Assembly: GCA_049889775.1 (NCBI GenBank)
Contig: JBMHCT010000030.1
Coordinates: 65,295 to 129,294 of the forward strand
DNA from: Jejuia sp049889775
Lineage (GTDB): Bacteria > Bacteroidota > Bacteroidia > Flavobacteriales > Flavobacteriaceae
Length of the DNA stretch: 64,000 bases
Direction of reading: 5' to 3'
A program made the position numbers and the translations under genes. The notes beneath the pieces were generated by a model. That model had not been told where the DNA came from, made no database searches, and saw nothing but the letters and a program-made list of their open reading frames with translations. Shown here piece after piece: positions 12,150 to 20,678 of this stretch (positions are counted from its first letter, which is position 1; each line of letters opens with the position of its first letter).

Positions 12150-14345
12150 TTATTCTGCTTTCCCAACTAAATAAAAATCTAAATGCTTTTTAACTAAATC
12201 AGTATTTTTAACTTTTACGATGACTTCTTCTCCTAATTGATAAGTTATTCCTGTTCGGCGACCTACCATAGCATATAAATCTTGGTCAAAGGCATAATGG
12301 TCGTCTGTCATATCTCTAACGCTTACCATACCTTCACATTTATTAGTGATAATCTCCACATAAATTCCCCAATCGGTTACGCCTGAAATAACACCTTTAA
12401 ACTCTTCATCTTTATGATCTTCCATAAAGCGAATCTGCATGTATTTTATGGAATCGCGCTCTGCTTTAGTGGCTAGCATTTCCATATTACTGGAATGTTG
12501 ACATTTTTCTTCGTATTCATCTTCTTTGGCAGATTTTCCACCATCTAAATAATATTGTAACAACCGATGTGCCATTACATCTGGATAACGACGAATTGGT
12601 GACGTAAAATGGCTGTAATAATTAAACGCCAATCCATAATGTCCAATATTATGTGTGGTATATTCTGCTTTACTCATACTTCGGATTGCTAAAGTATCCA
12701 CTAAGTTTTGTTCTTTTTTACCAACTACTTCTTTCAATAGATTATTCAACGAAGCAGTAGTTGATTTTCTGTCCTTAAAATTGAGTTTATACCCAAATCT
12801 ACCCACTACATTTTGTAAAGCGGCAAGTTTACTTTCATCTGGTTCATCGTGCACACGATATACAAAGGTCTTTTTTGGTGATTGCTTTCCAATAAATTCG
12901 GATACTTTTCTGTTGGCTAACAACATGAATTCCTCAATCAGCTTATTAGCATCTTTACTGGTTTTAAAATACACCCCTTCTGGATTATTATCTTCATCTA
13001 AATTGAATTTTACTTCAACCTTATCAAAAGAAATCGCTCCAGAACTCATACGTTTTTTTCGCATGATTTTAGCTAATTCATCTAGTTTTAAAATTGCATC
13101 CGCTAATTTTTGATCTGTTTTATATGCTTTTCCAGTTAACGATACCTCAGCTGGAATTTGATTGGTTTTAGATTCAATAACTGCTTGCGCCTCTTCATAT
13201 GCATATCGCGCATCACTATAAGTTACCGTTCTACCAAACCATTCCTTTTTTATTTCAGCTCTATCATTCATTTGAAATACAGCTGAAAAGGTATATTTTT
13301 CTTCATGAGGTCGCAATGAACAAGCATTATTAGATAATACCTCTGGCAACATCGGTACCACACGATCTACCAAATAAATAGAGGTGGCGCGATCATAAGC
13401 TTCATCATCTAAAGGGGTGCCTTCTTTTACATAGTGCGATACATCTGCTATATGGATTCCTATTTCATACAAACCGTAATCTAAAACTTCAAAAGAGAGT
13501 GCATCATCAAAATCCTTAGCGTCTTTAGGATCTATGGTAAAGGTTAAATCTTTACGCATATCTCTTCGTTTTGCTATTTCAGCTTCGGTAATTGAGGTAT
13601 CTAGTTCATTTGCAAAAGCTTCAACTTCATAAGGAAATTCGTGAGGTAAACCATATTCTGCTAAAATCGCATGGATTTCAGTACTATGTTCTCCTGGTTT
13701 TCCAAGAATTTTAGTCACTTTTCCATAAGGAGAATCTGCGTTTTCTGGCCAATCTTCTAATTTTACCAACACCTTATCGCCGTCTTCTGCTTTTAAAGTC
13801 TTGTTTATCGGTACAAAAATATCTTTGTACATTTTAGTGCTATCAGGCACCACAAATGCATAATTACTATTCTTTTGAATTTGAATGACACCTACATATT
13901 CGGATTTAGCACGTTTAATAATGTTAGTGATTTCACCCTCAATTTTACCTCGTTTACGTCTTTTGAATGCGTAAAATTCTACCTCATCGCCATGAAGCGC
14001 TTTGTTGATATTGTTGGAGGCTATGAATACATCTTCATCAAAATCTTCGCAAATAATATAGCCAGTTCCTTTTCCTGTTAAGTCTAAAATACCGGTGTGA
14101 TATTCTGTATTAATAATTGCTTTAAACTTACCACGATCTACTTGTTGGATCTCTTGTTTAGCAGCGAGTTTGCTTAAGGTTTTAATAATTTGATTTCTGC
14201 TACTAGCATCATTTACACCAAGTTTAGCAGCGATTTGTTTGTAGTTAAAGGCCTGATTTCGGTCCTTTTTTAAAATACTAAGAATCGTATTTGTTAAGTT
14301 AGATATTTTATTATTTGATCTTTTTCGTTTCTTTCGTTTTGCCAT
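12150..14345 (-). CDS. rnr: Ribonuclease R (3'-5' exoribonuclease)
   Basis: 731 residues, normal for RNase R. A lysine/arginine-rich start (MAKRKKRKRSNNK) is followed by a winged-helix-like segment, two cold-shock-type RNA-binding domains, and the RNB catalytic domain, which begins with the acidic motif TIDPKDAKDFDDALSFE (metal-binding aspartates). The RNB domain includes HIADVSHYV and HYGLAFNYYSHFTSPIRRYPDVMAHR. A C-terminal S1 domain follows (GVISGVTDWGIYVEI). The enzyme degrades structured RNA and matures rRNA in the cytoplasm. Convergent with the membrane-protein gene on its left. Confidence 0.97.
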   Translation of the reverse strand: MAKRKKRKRSNNKISNLTNTILSILKKDRNQAFNYKQIAAKLGVNDASSRNQIIKTLSKLAAKQEIQQVDRGKFKAIINTEYHTGILDLTGKGTGYIICEDFDEDVFIASNNINKALHGDEVEFYAFKRRKRGKIEGEITNIIKRAKSEYVGVIQIQKNSNYAFVVPDSTKMYKDIFVPINKTLKAEDGDKVLVKLEDWPENADSPYGKVTKILGKPGEHSTEIHAILAEYGLPHEFPYEVEAFANELDTSITEAEIAKRRDMRKDLTFTIDPKDAKDFDDALSFEVLDYGLYEIGIHIADVSHYVKEGTPLDDEAYDRATSIYLVDRVVPMLPEVLSNNACSLRPHEEKYTFSAVFQMNDRAEIKKEWFGRTVTYSDARYAYEEAQAVIESKTNQIPAEVSLTGKAYKTDQKLADAILKLDELAKIMRKKRMSSGAISFDKVEVKFNLDEDNNPEGVYFKTSKDANKLIEEFMLLANRKVSEFIGKQSPKKTFVYRVHDEPDESKLAALQNVVGRFGYKLNFKDRKSTTASLNNLLKEVVGKKEQNLVDTLAIRSMSKAEYTTHNIGHYGLAFNYYSHFTSPIRRYPDVMAHRLLQYYLDGGKSAKEDEYEEKCQHSSNMEMLATKAERDSIKYMQIRFMEDHKDEEFKGVISGVTDWGIYVEIITNKCEGMVSVRDMTDDHYAFDQDLYAMVGRRTGITYQLGEEVIVKVKNTDLVKKHLDFYLVGKAE

Positions 14346-14963
14346 TTAAATTTTGTAATCATTTTCATTTCCTGAAAGTGCCAGGAATTCATTCTAAATA
14401 TACTCAACAGAAGGCGAAGTATTTTTGTTGAGTTTTCACAAAACTACACTTTTAATATTTAATCAATGTTATTATTATTTTAAATAGACTTATGAACACT
14501 ATATACTATATTAATATTTCTTCTTTTAAAATTTAAAAAATAAAATGATGATTATAATAGTGTGTTAATATGTAGCATAACTTTTTTAAACTTTGTTTTG
14601 AAAAGTATCTTATCTCTTTTTGTTGATAGGAAATTAACAGATTTATAAATTATAACTCATTAAAAATAAATTGATTTCTATTTACTATTAACAATTGTTC
14701 ACAATAGCATTTAACATATGTTTTTTAATAACTTTTGAAGTTAACAACACTTAAAACCATACCTTAAAGTGCTGATAACTTAACCAAAAATTTACATAAA
14801 CTAATTTGGATGTTAAGAGAATGTTATGGATTTAAAAATTAAACCACTTTTCAAAATATATTTTATAAAAAATAAGCACGAGATATTAACAAGTATTCAA
14901 AAACCTAGTTAACAGGATTTGGTTTTACTAACTTTGTAGTTTAAACTACTTATTTAAAATATC
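14346..14963. other. 618-base AT-rich intergenic region between divergent rnr and rpiB
   Basis: No gene or RNA was recognised. The stretch is strongly AT-rich and repeats short TTAACA/GTTAAC words many times. A palindrome AACAATTGTT lies at 14690-14699, and a word near a DnaA box (TTGTTCACA) at 14695-14703. The right end carries the rpiB promoter box. The rnr promoter must lie near the left end but no clear box was found. Confidence 0.5.
14929..14936 (+). promoter_or_regulatory. -7 promoter box (TAACTTTG) upstream of rpiB
   Basis: TAACTTTG matches the flavobacterial -7 consensus TAnnTTTG exactly and lies 28 bases before the rpiB ATG. No good TTG was seen at the usual 17-23 bases upstream, so the -33 element is weak. 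Confidence 0.45.
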
Positions 14964-15398
14964 ATGACAATTTCTATTGGTAACGACCACGCTGGTACAG
15001 ATTATAAATTTGCTATTAAAGACTATCTTGAAAGTAAGGGACACACGGTTAATAATTTTGGAACTGATGTATTTGATAGCGTAGATTACCCTGATTTTGT
15101 CCACCCCGTAGCGAAAACAATAGTTGATAAGTCTGCAGACTTTGGCATTTTAATTTGTGGTAGTGCCAATGGTGTTGCTATTACCGCCAATAAATATCAA
15201 GAAGTGAGAGCTGGTTTATGTTGGACCAAAGAGATTGTAGAATTAATTCGCCAACATAATAACGCAAATATTTTATGTATTCCAGCACGTTTTACAGCTA
15301 TACCACAAGCCATACAAATGGTAGAAACCTTTTTAAATACAGACTTTGAAGGTGGGCGACATCAAAATCGCATCGATAAAATTCCGTTATCTTGTTGA
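14964..15398 (+). CDS. rpiB: Ribose-5-phosphate isomerase B
   Basis: 144 residues, the usual RpiB length. Hallmarks are IGNDHAGTDYK at the N-terminus, DYPDFVHPVA, the active-site segment GILICGSANGVAITANK (Cys and Asn/Gly loop) and HNNANILCIPAR. It interconverts ribose 5-phosphate and ribulose 5-phosphate in the non-oxidative pentose phosphate pathway, in the cytoplasm. The CDF exporter gene starts 4 bases after its stop, which indicates an operon. Confidence 0.95.
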   Translation: MTISIGNDHAGTDYKFAIKDYLESKGHTVNNFGTDVFDSVDYPDFVHPVAKTIVDKSADFGILICGSANGVAITANKYQEVRAGLCWTKEIVELIRQHNNANILCIPARFTAIPQAIQMVETFLNTDFEGGRHQNRIDKIPLSC

Positions 15399-15401
15399 TG
15401 G

Positions 15402-16322
15402 ATGTCTCATTCGCATGATCATAAGCACGTACATCACCACCACGGCGATCTAAAAGGTCGTAATCTTTTTATTTCCATACTATTAAATATAGTCATCACT
15501 GTAGCTCAGGTTATTGGTGGTTTGGTTTCTGGTAGTTTATCGCTTTTGAGTGACGCACTGCATAATTTTAGTGATGTGCTATCGCTTATTATCAGTTACG
15601 TCGCTAACCGACTTTCTAAACGCGAAGCATCCAATAAAAAAACGTTTGGTTATAAACGCGCCGAAATTTTAGCAGCTTTTGTTAATGCAGCTACCTTAAT
15701 GATTGTGGCAGTTTTGTTGATTATTGAAGCAGTGGAACGTTTTCAAAATCCTCAAGTCATCAAATCGAATCTCGTAATTTGGTTATCTCTTATTGCTATT
15801 TTAGGTAATGGTTTTAGTGTATTGCTGTTGAAGAAGGATTCAAATACTAATATGAATATGAAAAGTGCTTATTTGCATTTATTAACGGATATGATGGCAA
15901 GTGTAGCGGTGCTGATAGGTGGTTTATTAATGAAGTATTACCAATTGTATTGGGTGGATAGTGTACTCACATTTCTAATAGCTGTTTATTTGATTTGGAT
16001 GGGCTGGGATTTACTAAAGAATTCTACCAAAGTATTAATGTTGTTTACACCAGATAATATTCCAATTCAGACCATTGTAAATGAAATAAACGCTATTGAA
16101 GCTGTAAAAAATACGCATCATGTACACGTATGGCAATTAAATGAAGATGAAATTCATTTAGAAGCACATATCGATTTTCATAAGGATATTACATTATCAG
16201 AATTTGATACCATTCTCCAAGAGATAGAGGAGCTGGTGTTCAGAAAATACGATATTAATCATGTAAATATTCAACCAGAATATGGAAAAGACGATGCTAA
16301 AGAGGTGATTGTTCAGGATTAA
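15402..16322 (+). CDS. Cation diffusion facilitator (CzcD/ZitB-like zinc exporter)
   Basis: 306 residues. The His-rich N-terminus (SHSHDHKHVHHHHGD) is a typical cytoplasmic metal-sensing tail. Six membrane helices follow; the metal site residues can be seen in helix 2 (SLLSDALHNFSD) and helix 5 (HLLTDMMAS). The C-terminal cytoplasmic domain has VWQLNEDEIHLEAHID and ends with HVNIQPEYG. By family it exports Zn2+ (perhaps also Co2+ or Cd2+) by proton exchange across the inner membrane. Begins 4 bases after rpiB. Confidence 0.94.
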   Translation: MSHSHDHKHVHHHHGDLKGRNLFISILLNIVITVAQVIGGLVSGSLSLLSDALHNFSDVLSLIISYVANRLSKREASNKKTFGYKRAEILAAFVNAATLMIVAVLLIIEAVERFQNPQVIKSNLVIWLSLIAILGNGFSVLLLKKDSNTNMNMKSAYLHLLTDMMASVAVLIGGLLMKYYQLYWVDSVLTFLIAVYLIWMGWDLLKNSTKVLMLFTPDNIPIQTIVNEINAIEAVKNTHHVHVWQLNEDEIHLEAHIDFHKDITLSEFDTILQEIEELVFRKYDINHVNIQPEYGKDDAKEVIVQD

Positions 16323-16357
16323 TTTTTGTTATACTGAACTGTTTCATTATATTATAA

Positions 16358-16804
16358 ATGATGTTAGAAATTACAGTAAAGACTTTCAAAGAGTTAACAA
16401 AACAAGAATTGTATCAACTACTGCAGTTAAGAAGTGAAGTTTTTGTAGTGGAACAAAATTGTGTATATCAAGATATTGATGGAAAGGACGAAAAAGCGAT
16501 ACATGTTTTAGGTTTTAAAGATGGAAGTTTGGTAGCGTACACACGATTTTTTAAACCAGGTGATTATTTTGATGAAGCCAGTATTGGTAGAGTAGTAGTA
16601 AAGAAAAGTGAGCGGGCCTATAAATACGGTTATGCTATAATGGAAGCTTCTATTAAAGCTGTTGAAGACTACTTAAACGAAACAAAAATTAAAATATCGG
16701 CACAATGCTACTTAAAAGGGTTTTACCAAAATATAGGTTTCGAAGCTATTAGTGATGTTTATCAGGAAGATGGTATTCCGCATGTAGCCATGGTGAAAGA
16801 GTAA
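16358..16804 (+). CDS. ElaA-like GNAT N-acetyltransferase
   Basis: 148 residues; a start one codon later is possible because two Met codons are adjacent. ElaA signature features are LLQLRSEVFVVEQNCVYQDIDGKDEKAIHVLG, then SIGRVVVKKSERAYKYGYAIMEA (the acetyl-CoA loop in GNAT motif A), ISAQCYLKGFYQNIGF and EDGIPHVAM. Acetyl acceptor unknown. It lies 35 bases after the CDF gene on the same strand. Confidence 0.9.
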   Translation: MMLEITVKTFKELTKQELYQLLQLRSEVFVVEQNCVYQDIDGKDEKAIHVLGFKDGSLVAYTRFFKPGDYFDEASIGRVVVKKSERAYKYGYAIMEASIKAVEDYLNETKIKISAQCYLKGFYQNIGFEAISDVYQEDGIPHVAMVKE

Positions 16805-16805
16805 T

Positions 16806-18365
16806 TTATCTTTTTAAAGCAAAATATCCTCTTAGTATTTCATTTGTGTTTAATACCATTTCATACCAATATGTATCATTTGGTAATATTTGGTTGTTTA
16901 ATGTACCGTTCCAGCCTTTTGAATTACTAGGTAAATATTTTAAAAGCTTACCGTAACGATTAAATATTGTTATTTTACTTATACTATTATTAGTATCAAT
17001 TACTTTCCAATAGTCATTAATACCATCGTTATTTGGGGTAAAGTATTTAGGGATAAATAGTCCATCCACGGTAATAAATACATTAAAACTAGATTGGTTC
17101 TCGTAACAATTATTTTGGTTATAAATATAAATAGTTTGCGAATTTGTAATTGTTGAGCCAGCACTCAATTCTATACCATTACCAAAAGGTTCAGTAAAAT
17201 AAGAACCAAAAGTTAGATTAGGTAAAATATAGGATGCTGCAACTACATCATTTAAAGAATCTATGGCGATAAAATTATCCAAAACATCAGCGCATTCATC
17301 TAAATTTGAAACGAAGCTGGATTGTGCATCAATAGCAGTCCAATTGTTTTGACTATAAGCTACATTATCAACAAAAATACAAGCCAATTCGTTATTCTGA
17401 GAGGTATCAAAAACCAAAACATTAGAGTTATTGGTATTCTTCACATTTAGTTGGCATAGGTTATTATTGCTACAATTAAGACTATTTAAAAATCTATTAG
17501 TTGAAAGATCTAAGAATTGAATCTGATTTTTTTCACAATATAATTCTCTTAGATTAGTATTTAGTTGTACATCTATTTCAGTAAGTTGATTTTCCCCACA
17601 GCTTAAAACTGCCAGATTTGGATTATTGCTAAGGTTTAAATCTATTAAATTATTTGATAAACAGTATAAAAATTCTAATTCTGTATTATTTGATAAATCA
17701 ATAGTTTTAATAGTATTATATTCAAAATTAAAGTCATATAATAAAAGATTTTCAGAAACATCTAAAGTATTGATACTGTTGTTTCCACAATGTAAAATAC
17801 GTAATTCAGCATTCGATGTCACATCTAGATTTGCTAATTGATTACCAACGCAAAAAAATGTATTCAAGAAGGTATTTTTGGAAATATCAAGGGTTGTTAA
17901 CAAATTATTACTGCAAATAAAAGACAGTAAATCAAGATTATTAGAAGTGTCTAAATTGTTAATTCGATTGAAATTACACCAAAGAATACTAAGTTCTGGA
18001 TTGTTAGAAACATCAAGATTTTCAATAGCGTTAAAACTGCAAAAAAGCTGTCTAAGTTTACCGTTGTTAGAAATATCTAAAACAGTAAGATTATTTTCTG
18101 AACATTCCAAAACTTCTAAATCGGAAAAATCTTCAATACCCGTAAGATCATTGATTCCTAAAAGCGAAACATTTAATTCTTTTATTGAGGCAATATTTAC
18201 AGTCGGCACAACATCATCTAACGGCGGAGTATCCAAGCCTAAATTGATTAGTGCTTGTTCAAAGTTATCATCTGGAACAAAAGTTGTTTGCGCTTTAGAA
18301 ACACCAAAACTTAATATGAATAGTATTATTAGTAATATGTTTTGATATGTGTTTACAGAATTCAA
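16806..18365 (-). CDS. Leucine-rich-repeat protein with T9SS type B C-terminal sorting domain
   Basis: 519 residues. Signal peptide near ILLIILFILSFGVSKAQ. A conserved head, TFVPDDNFEQALINLGLDTPPL, leads into about 12 LRR units of 21-23 residues with the pattern L..LDVSNN..L..L.C..N. After a spacer comes the gliding-motility type C-terminal domain (PKYFTPNNDGINDYW...ITIFNRYGKLLKYL...GWNGTLNNQILPNDTYWY...GYFALKR), the type B signal that directs cargo through the type IX secretion system to the surface. Probably a surface adhesin or binding protein; the ligand is unknown. It is a tandem paralogue of the gene that follows, 11 bases apart. Confidence 0.88.
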   Translation of the reverse strand: MNSVNTYQNILLIILFILSFGVSKAQTTFVPDDNFEQALINLGLDTPPLDDVVPTVNIASIKELNVSLLGINDLTGIEDFSDLEVLECSENNLTVLDISNNGKLRQLFCSFNAIENLDVSNNPELSILWCNFNRINNLDTSNNLDLLSFICSNNLLTTLDISKNTFLNTFFCVGNQLANLDVTSNAELRILHCGNNSINTLDVSENLLLYDFNFEYNTIKTIDLSNNTELEFLYCLSNNLIDLNLSNNPNLAVLSCGENQLTEIDVQLNTNLRELYCEKNQIQFLDLSTNRFLNSLNCSNNNLCQLNVKNTNNSNVLVFDTSQNNELACIFVDNVAYSQNNWTAIDAQSSFVSNLDECADVLDNFIAIDSLNDVVAASYILPNLTFGSYFTEPFGNGIELSAGSTITNSQTIYIYNQNNCYENQSSFNVFITVDGLFIPKYFTPNNDGINDYWKVIDTNNSISKITIFNRYGKLLKYLPSNSKGWNGTLNNQILPNDTYWYEMVLNTNEILRGYFALKR

Positions 18366-18376
18366 AAAAATCGATT

Positions 18377-19786
18377 TTATCGTTTTAAGGCAAAATAACC
18401 ACTCAATTTATTTCCGCTATTTAAATTGATAATATACCAATAACTGTCATTTGGAAGATTAATTCCATTAAAACTACCATTCCACTTAAAGTCGTTATTT
18501 TTAGGAAGGAACTTTAGTAGTTTCCCAAATCTATTATGAATGGTAATACTTTTTATTCTGTTATCTGGATCTTCTATCTGCCAAATATCATTTTCACCGT
18601 CATTATTTGGTGTGAAATACTTTGGTACTGTAATAGGACGTTCTGTTATTACAACATTAAAGCTGGTTTCTGTACTACCACATTCTGTAAATCTGTAGAT
18701 GTATATGGTTTGAGTAGAGGTTATTTCATCTCCCGCATTATATTGAAACCCCATTCCGCCAGATTCGGAATAATAATTCCCATTTTCTAAATCAGGTAAT
18801 ATATAGTTAAAGCCTGAAAAGTCACTAAAACTATCTATGGGTATAGTGCCACAATTACTGCTATCGATGACATAATTTGTAAATGATTGTGGCTCCCAAA
18901 GACTACGATCACCTGTAGAATCATCCACAATAATGCAAGTTAAATCAGGATTGTTATTGAAATCTAAAAATGCAATATTTTCGTTATTTCCATTTTTTAT
19001 GTTTAGTGAACACAAATTATTGTTGCTGCAGTCTAAATTTAAAAGCCCTGTGTTTTTACTAAGGTCCAATGTTTTAAGAATATTATTTGAACACAAAAAA
19101 GTACGTAAGAAACTGTTGCTTTCTAAATTTAAATTAGAGAGTCGATTGGCACTGCAATCTAAATAGGTTATATCTGGATTGTTGCTTAAGTCTAATTCTG
19201 TTAACAAGTTATTCCAACATTGAAATCGTCTTAACTTTTGATTATTAGATAAGTCCAAGCTTGTAATACTGTTAATTTCGCAACCTAAAACTACAAGTTC
19301 AGGATTGTTGGATGTATTTAAGTTTGTAAGGTTGTTTTCCCAACACACTAAAGACACTAAATCTCTATTTTGAGTAACATCCATATTGGAAAGCTTATTA
19401 CGATAACACCATAATGTATTTAGAACAGAATTTTGAGTAACATCAAGTGTTGATAATTGATTATCATGACAAAAAAGCTGTGTTAAATTACTATTATTGC
19501 TTACATCAAGTTGAGAAAGTTGATTTCTTGAGCAGTCCAATATGGATAACCCTCTAAAATCTTCAATTCCTGTTAAATCTGAAATATTTAAAAGATTTAA
19601 ATCTAACTCAATAATATTGACAATATTAACAGTGGGCACAACATCATTTAATGGCGGAGTATCTAAGCCTAAATCGATTAGTGCTTGTTCAAAATTATCA
19701 TCTGGGACAAAGGTGTTTTGTGAAAAGCCAAATAAAAAAATGTGTAAAAAGGCAACGCAAAAAATGAATCGCTTATTTATTTGCAT
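18377..19786 (-). CDS. Leucine-rich-repeat protein with T9SS type B C-terminal sorting domain (paralogue)
   Basis: 469 residues from the Met at 19786 (MQINKRF, followed by a clear signal peptide FCVAFLHIFLFGFSQ). A longer reading frame reaches 19810 but would spoil the signal peptide. Same build as the neighbour at 16806: the head TFVPDDNFEQALIDLGLDTPPL, about 11 LRR units (L..LDLSNN..L..L.CS.N), and the C-terminal PKYFTPNNDGENDIW...YGKLLKFLPK...GYFALKR. The start codon overlaps the end of the upstream OmpA gene by 14 bases, which suggests translational coupling. Surface exposed; ligand unknown. Confidence 0.88.
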   Translation of the reverse strand: MQINKRFIFCVAFLHIFLFGFSQNTFVPDDNFEQALIDLGLDTPPLNDVVPTVNIVNIIELDLNLLNISDLTGIEDFRGLSILDCSRNQLSQLDVSNNSNLTQLFCHDNQLSTLDVTQNSVLNTLWCYRNKLSNMDVTQNRDLVSLVCWENNLTNLNTSNNPELVVLGCEINSITSLDLSNNQKLRRFQCWNNLLTELDLSNNPDITYLDCSANRLSNLNLESNSFLRTFLCSNNILKTLDLSKNTGLLNLDCSNNNLCSLNIKNGNNENIAFLDFNNNPDLTCIIVDDSTGDRSLWEPQSFTNYVIDSSNCGTIPIDSFSDFSGFNYILPDLENGNYYSESGGMGFQYNAGDEITSTQTIYIYRFTECGSTETSFNVVITERPITVPKYFTPNNDGENDIWQIEDPDNRIKSITIHNRFGKLLKFLPKNNDFKWNGSFNGINLPNDSYWYIINLNSGNKLSGYFALKR

Positions 19787-20633
19787 TGTTACCCACATAA
19801 GTAATAACAATTTCTACACGTCTATCAAACTTTGGATCACCACCAAGCGGAAATTTTCTGCGCATACCAAGGTAGCGCATACGTTTTTTATTCACGCCTT
19901 TTTTAGCAAAATAGTCATACACATATTTTGCTCGTGCTACTGATAAATTACGTTGTTTGGTTTTTTTATCTACAGCATCACGCGTGTATTTTGTGCAACA
20001 CACATGGCCTTGAATAGTGAAGTATATATCATCTCGTTCTACCAAAGCCTTAGCAATATCTTCTAATGTTTTTTTAGATTTTGGTACTACAGTGCTATAG
20101 CCAGTTCTAAACAGAATATCTTTGAAAATAATTTTATCTCCAACCTTTAAATTACCCTTTATTTTATCAGAAACGGTTTCTTCTTGTGTACTTGCTACTT
20201 CTGGCGTTTTAGGTTCTGGTTCTTGAACTTTTTCGGTAACAATAATTTCTACTTTTCTGTTTAAACCACGAATCTTTAAAACATTTTTTTCATTAACTAT
20301 CTTAAGAAGAATTTCTCCTTTACCATCTACGTTATGAATTAAAGATTCACTTATTTCGTTATTTGAAAAGATTGTTTTTATAGCATTGGCACGTTGTTGG
20401 GATAGCACCATATTATAGGAGTCTGCACCAACATCATCACAAAATCCATAAATAGCTATAGATTCAATTTCGATATCTTGAAGTTTAGAAATGAAAAGCA
20501 ACAGACGATTTTCTTCAGTAGTAGGTACCACATATTCGTCAGTATTAAAATATACTTCATGTGTATATTTTGATTGGGCAAAAGTTATACACATTGAAAG
20601 ACATAACACTATGTTTACAAGTAGTCTACGCAT
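19773..20633 (-). CDS. OmpA-family protein with two OmpA-like domains
   Basis: 286 residues with a signal peptide (LVNIVLCLSMCITFAQ). The first half holds an OmpA-like segment (VYFNTDEYVVP...IAIYGFCDDVGADSYNMVLSQQRANAIKTIF). After an E/P/T-rich hinge (VQEPEPKTPEVAST) comes a second (ILFRTGYSTVVPKSKKTLEDIAKAL...IQGHVCC...LSVARAKYVYDYFAKKGV...RRVEIVI). OmpA domains bind peptidoglycan, so the protein would be periplasmic. It overlaps the downstream LRR gene, and the three genes 20633 to 16806 form one probable operon. Confidence 0.85.
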   Translation of the reverse strand: MRRLLVNIVLCLSMCITFAQSKYTHEVYFNTDEYVVPTTEENRLLLFISKLQDIEIESIAIYGFCDDVGADSYNMVLSQQRANAIKTIFSNNEISESLIHNVDGKGEILLKIVNEKNVLKIRGLNRKVEIIVTEKVQEPEPKTPEVASTQEETVSDKIKGNLKVGDKIIFKDILFRTGYSTVVPKSKKTLEDIAKALVERDDIYFTIQGHVCCTKYTRDAVDKKTKQRNLSVARAKYVYDYFAKKGVNKKRMRYLGMRRKFPLGGDPKFDRRVEIVITYVGNNANK

Positions 20634-20678
20634 TCGGGGATGAATAATATTGTGCTAAAGATAGTGTTTTTCAGATAT

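Noticed and set aside
14346..14963. AT-rich gap as a replication origin (DnaA-box-like TTGTTCACA, many TTAACA words)
   Set aside because: Only one near match to a DnaA box, no dnaA or other origin-linked gene nearby, and AT-rich repeats of this sort are common between divergent genes.
17400..19600. Regular 60-70 base periodicity, as in a CRISPR array
   Set aside because: The period is that of leucine-rich repeats in two coding frames; units vary and there are no spacers or cas genes.
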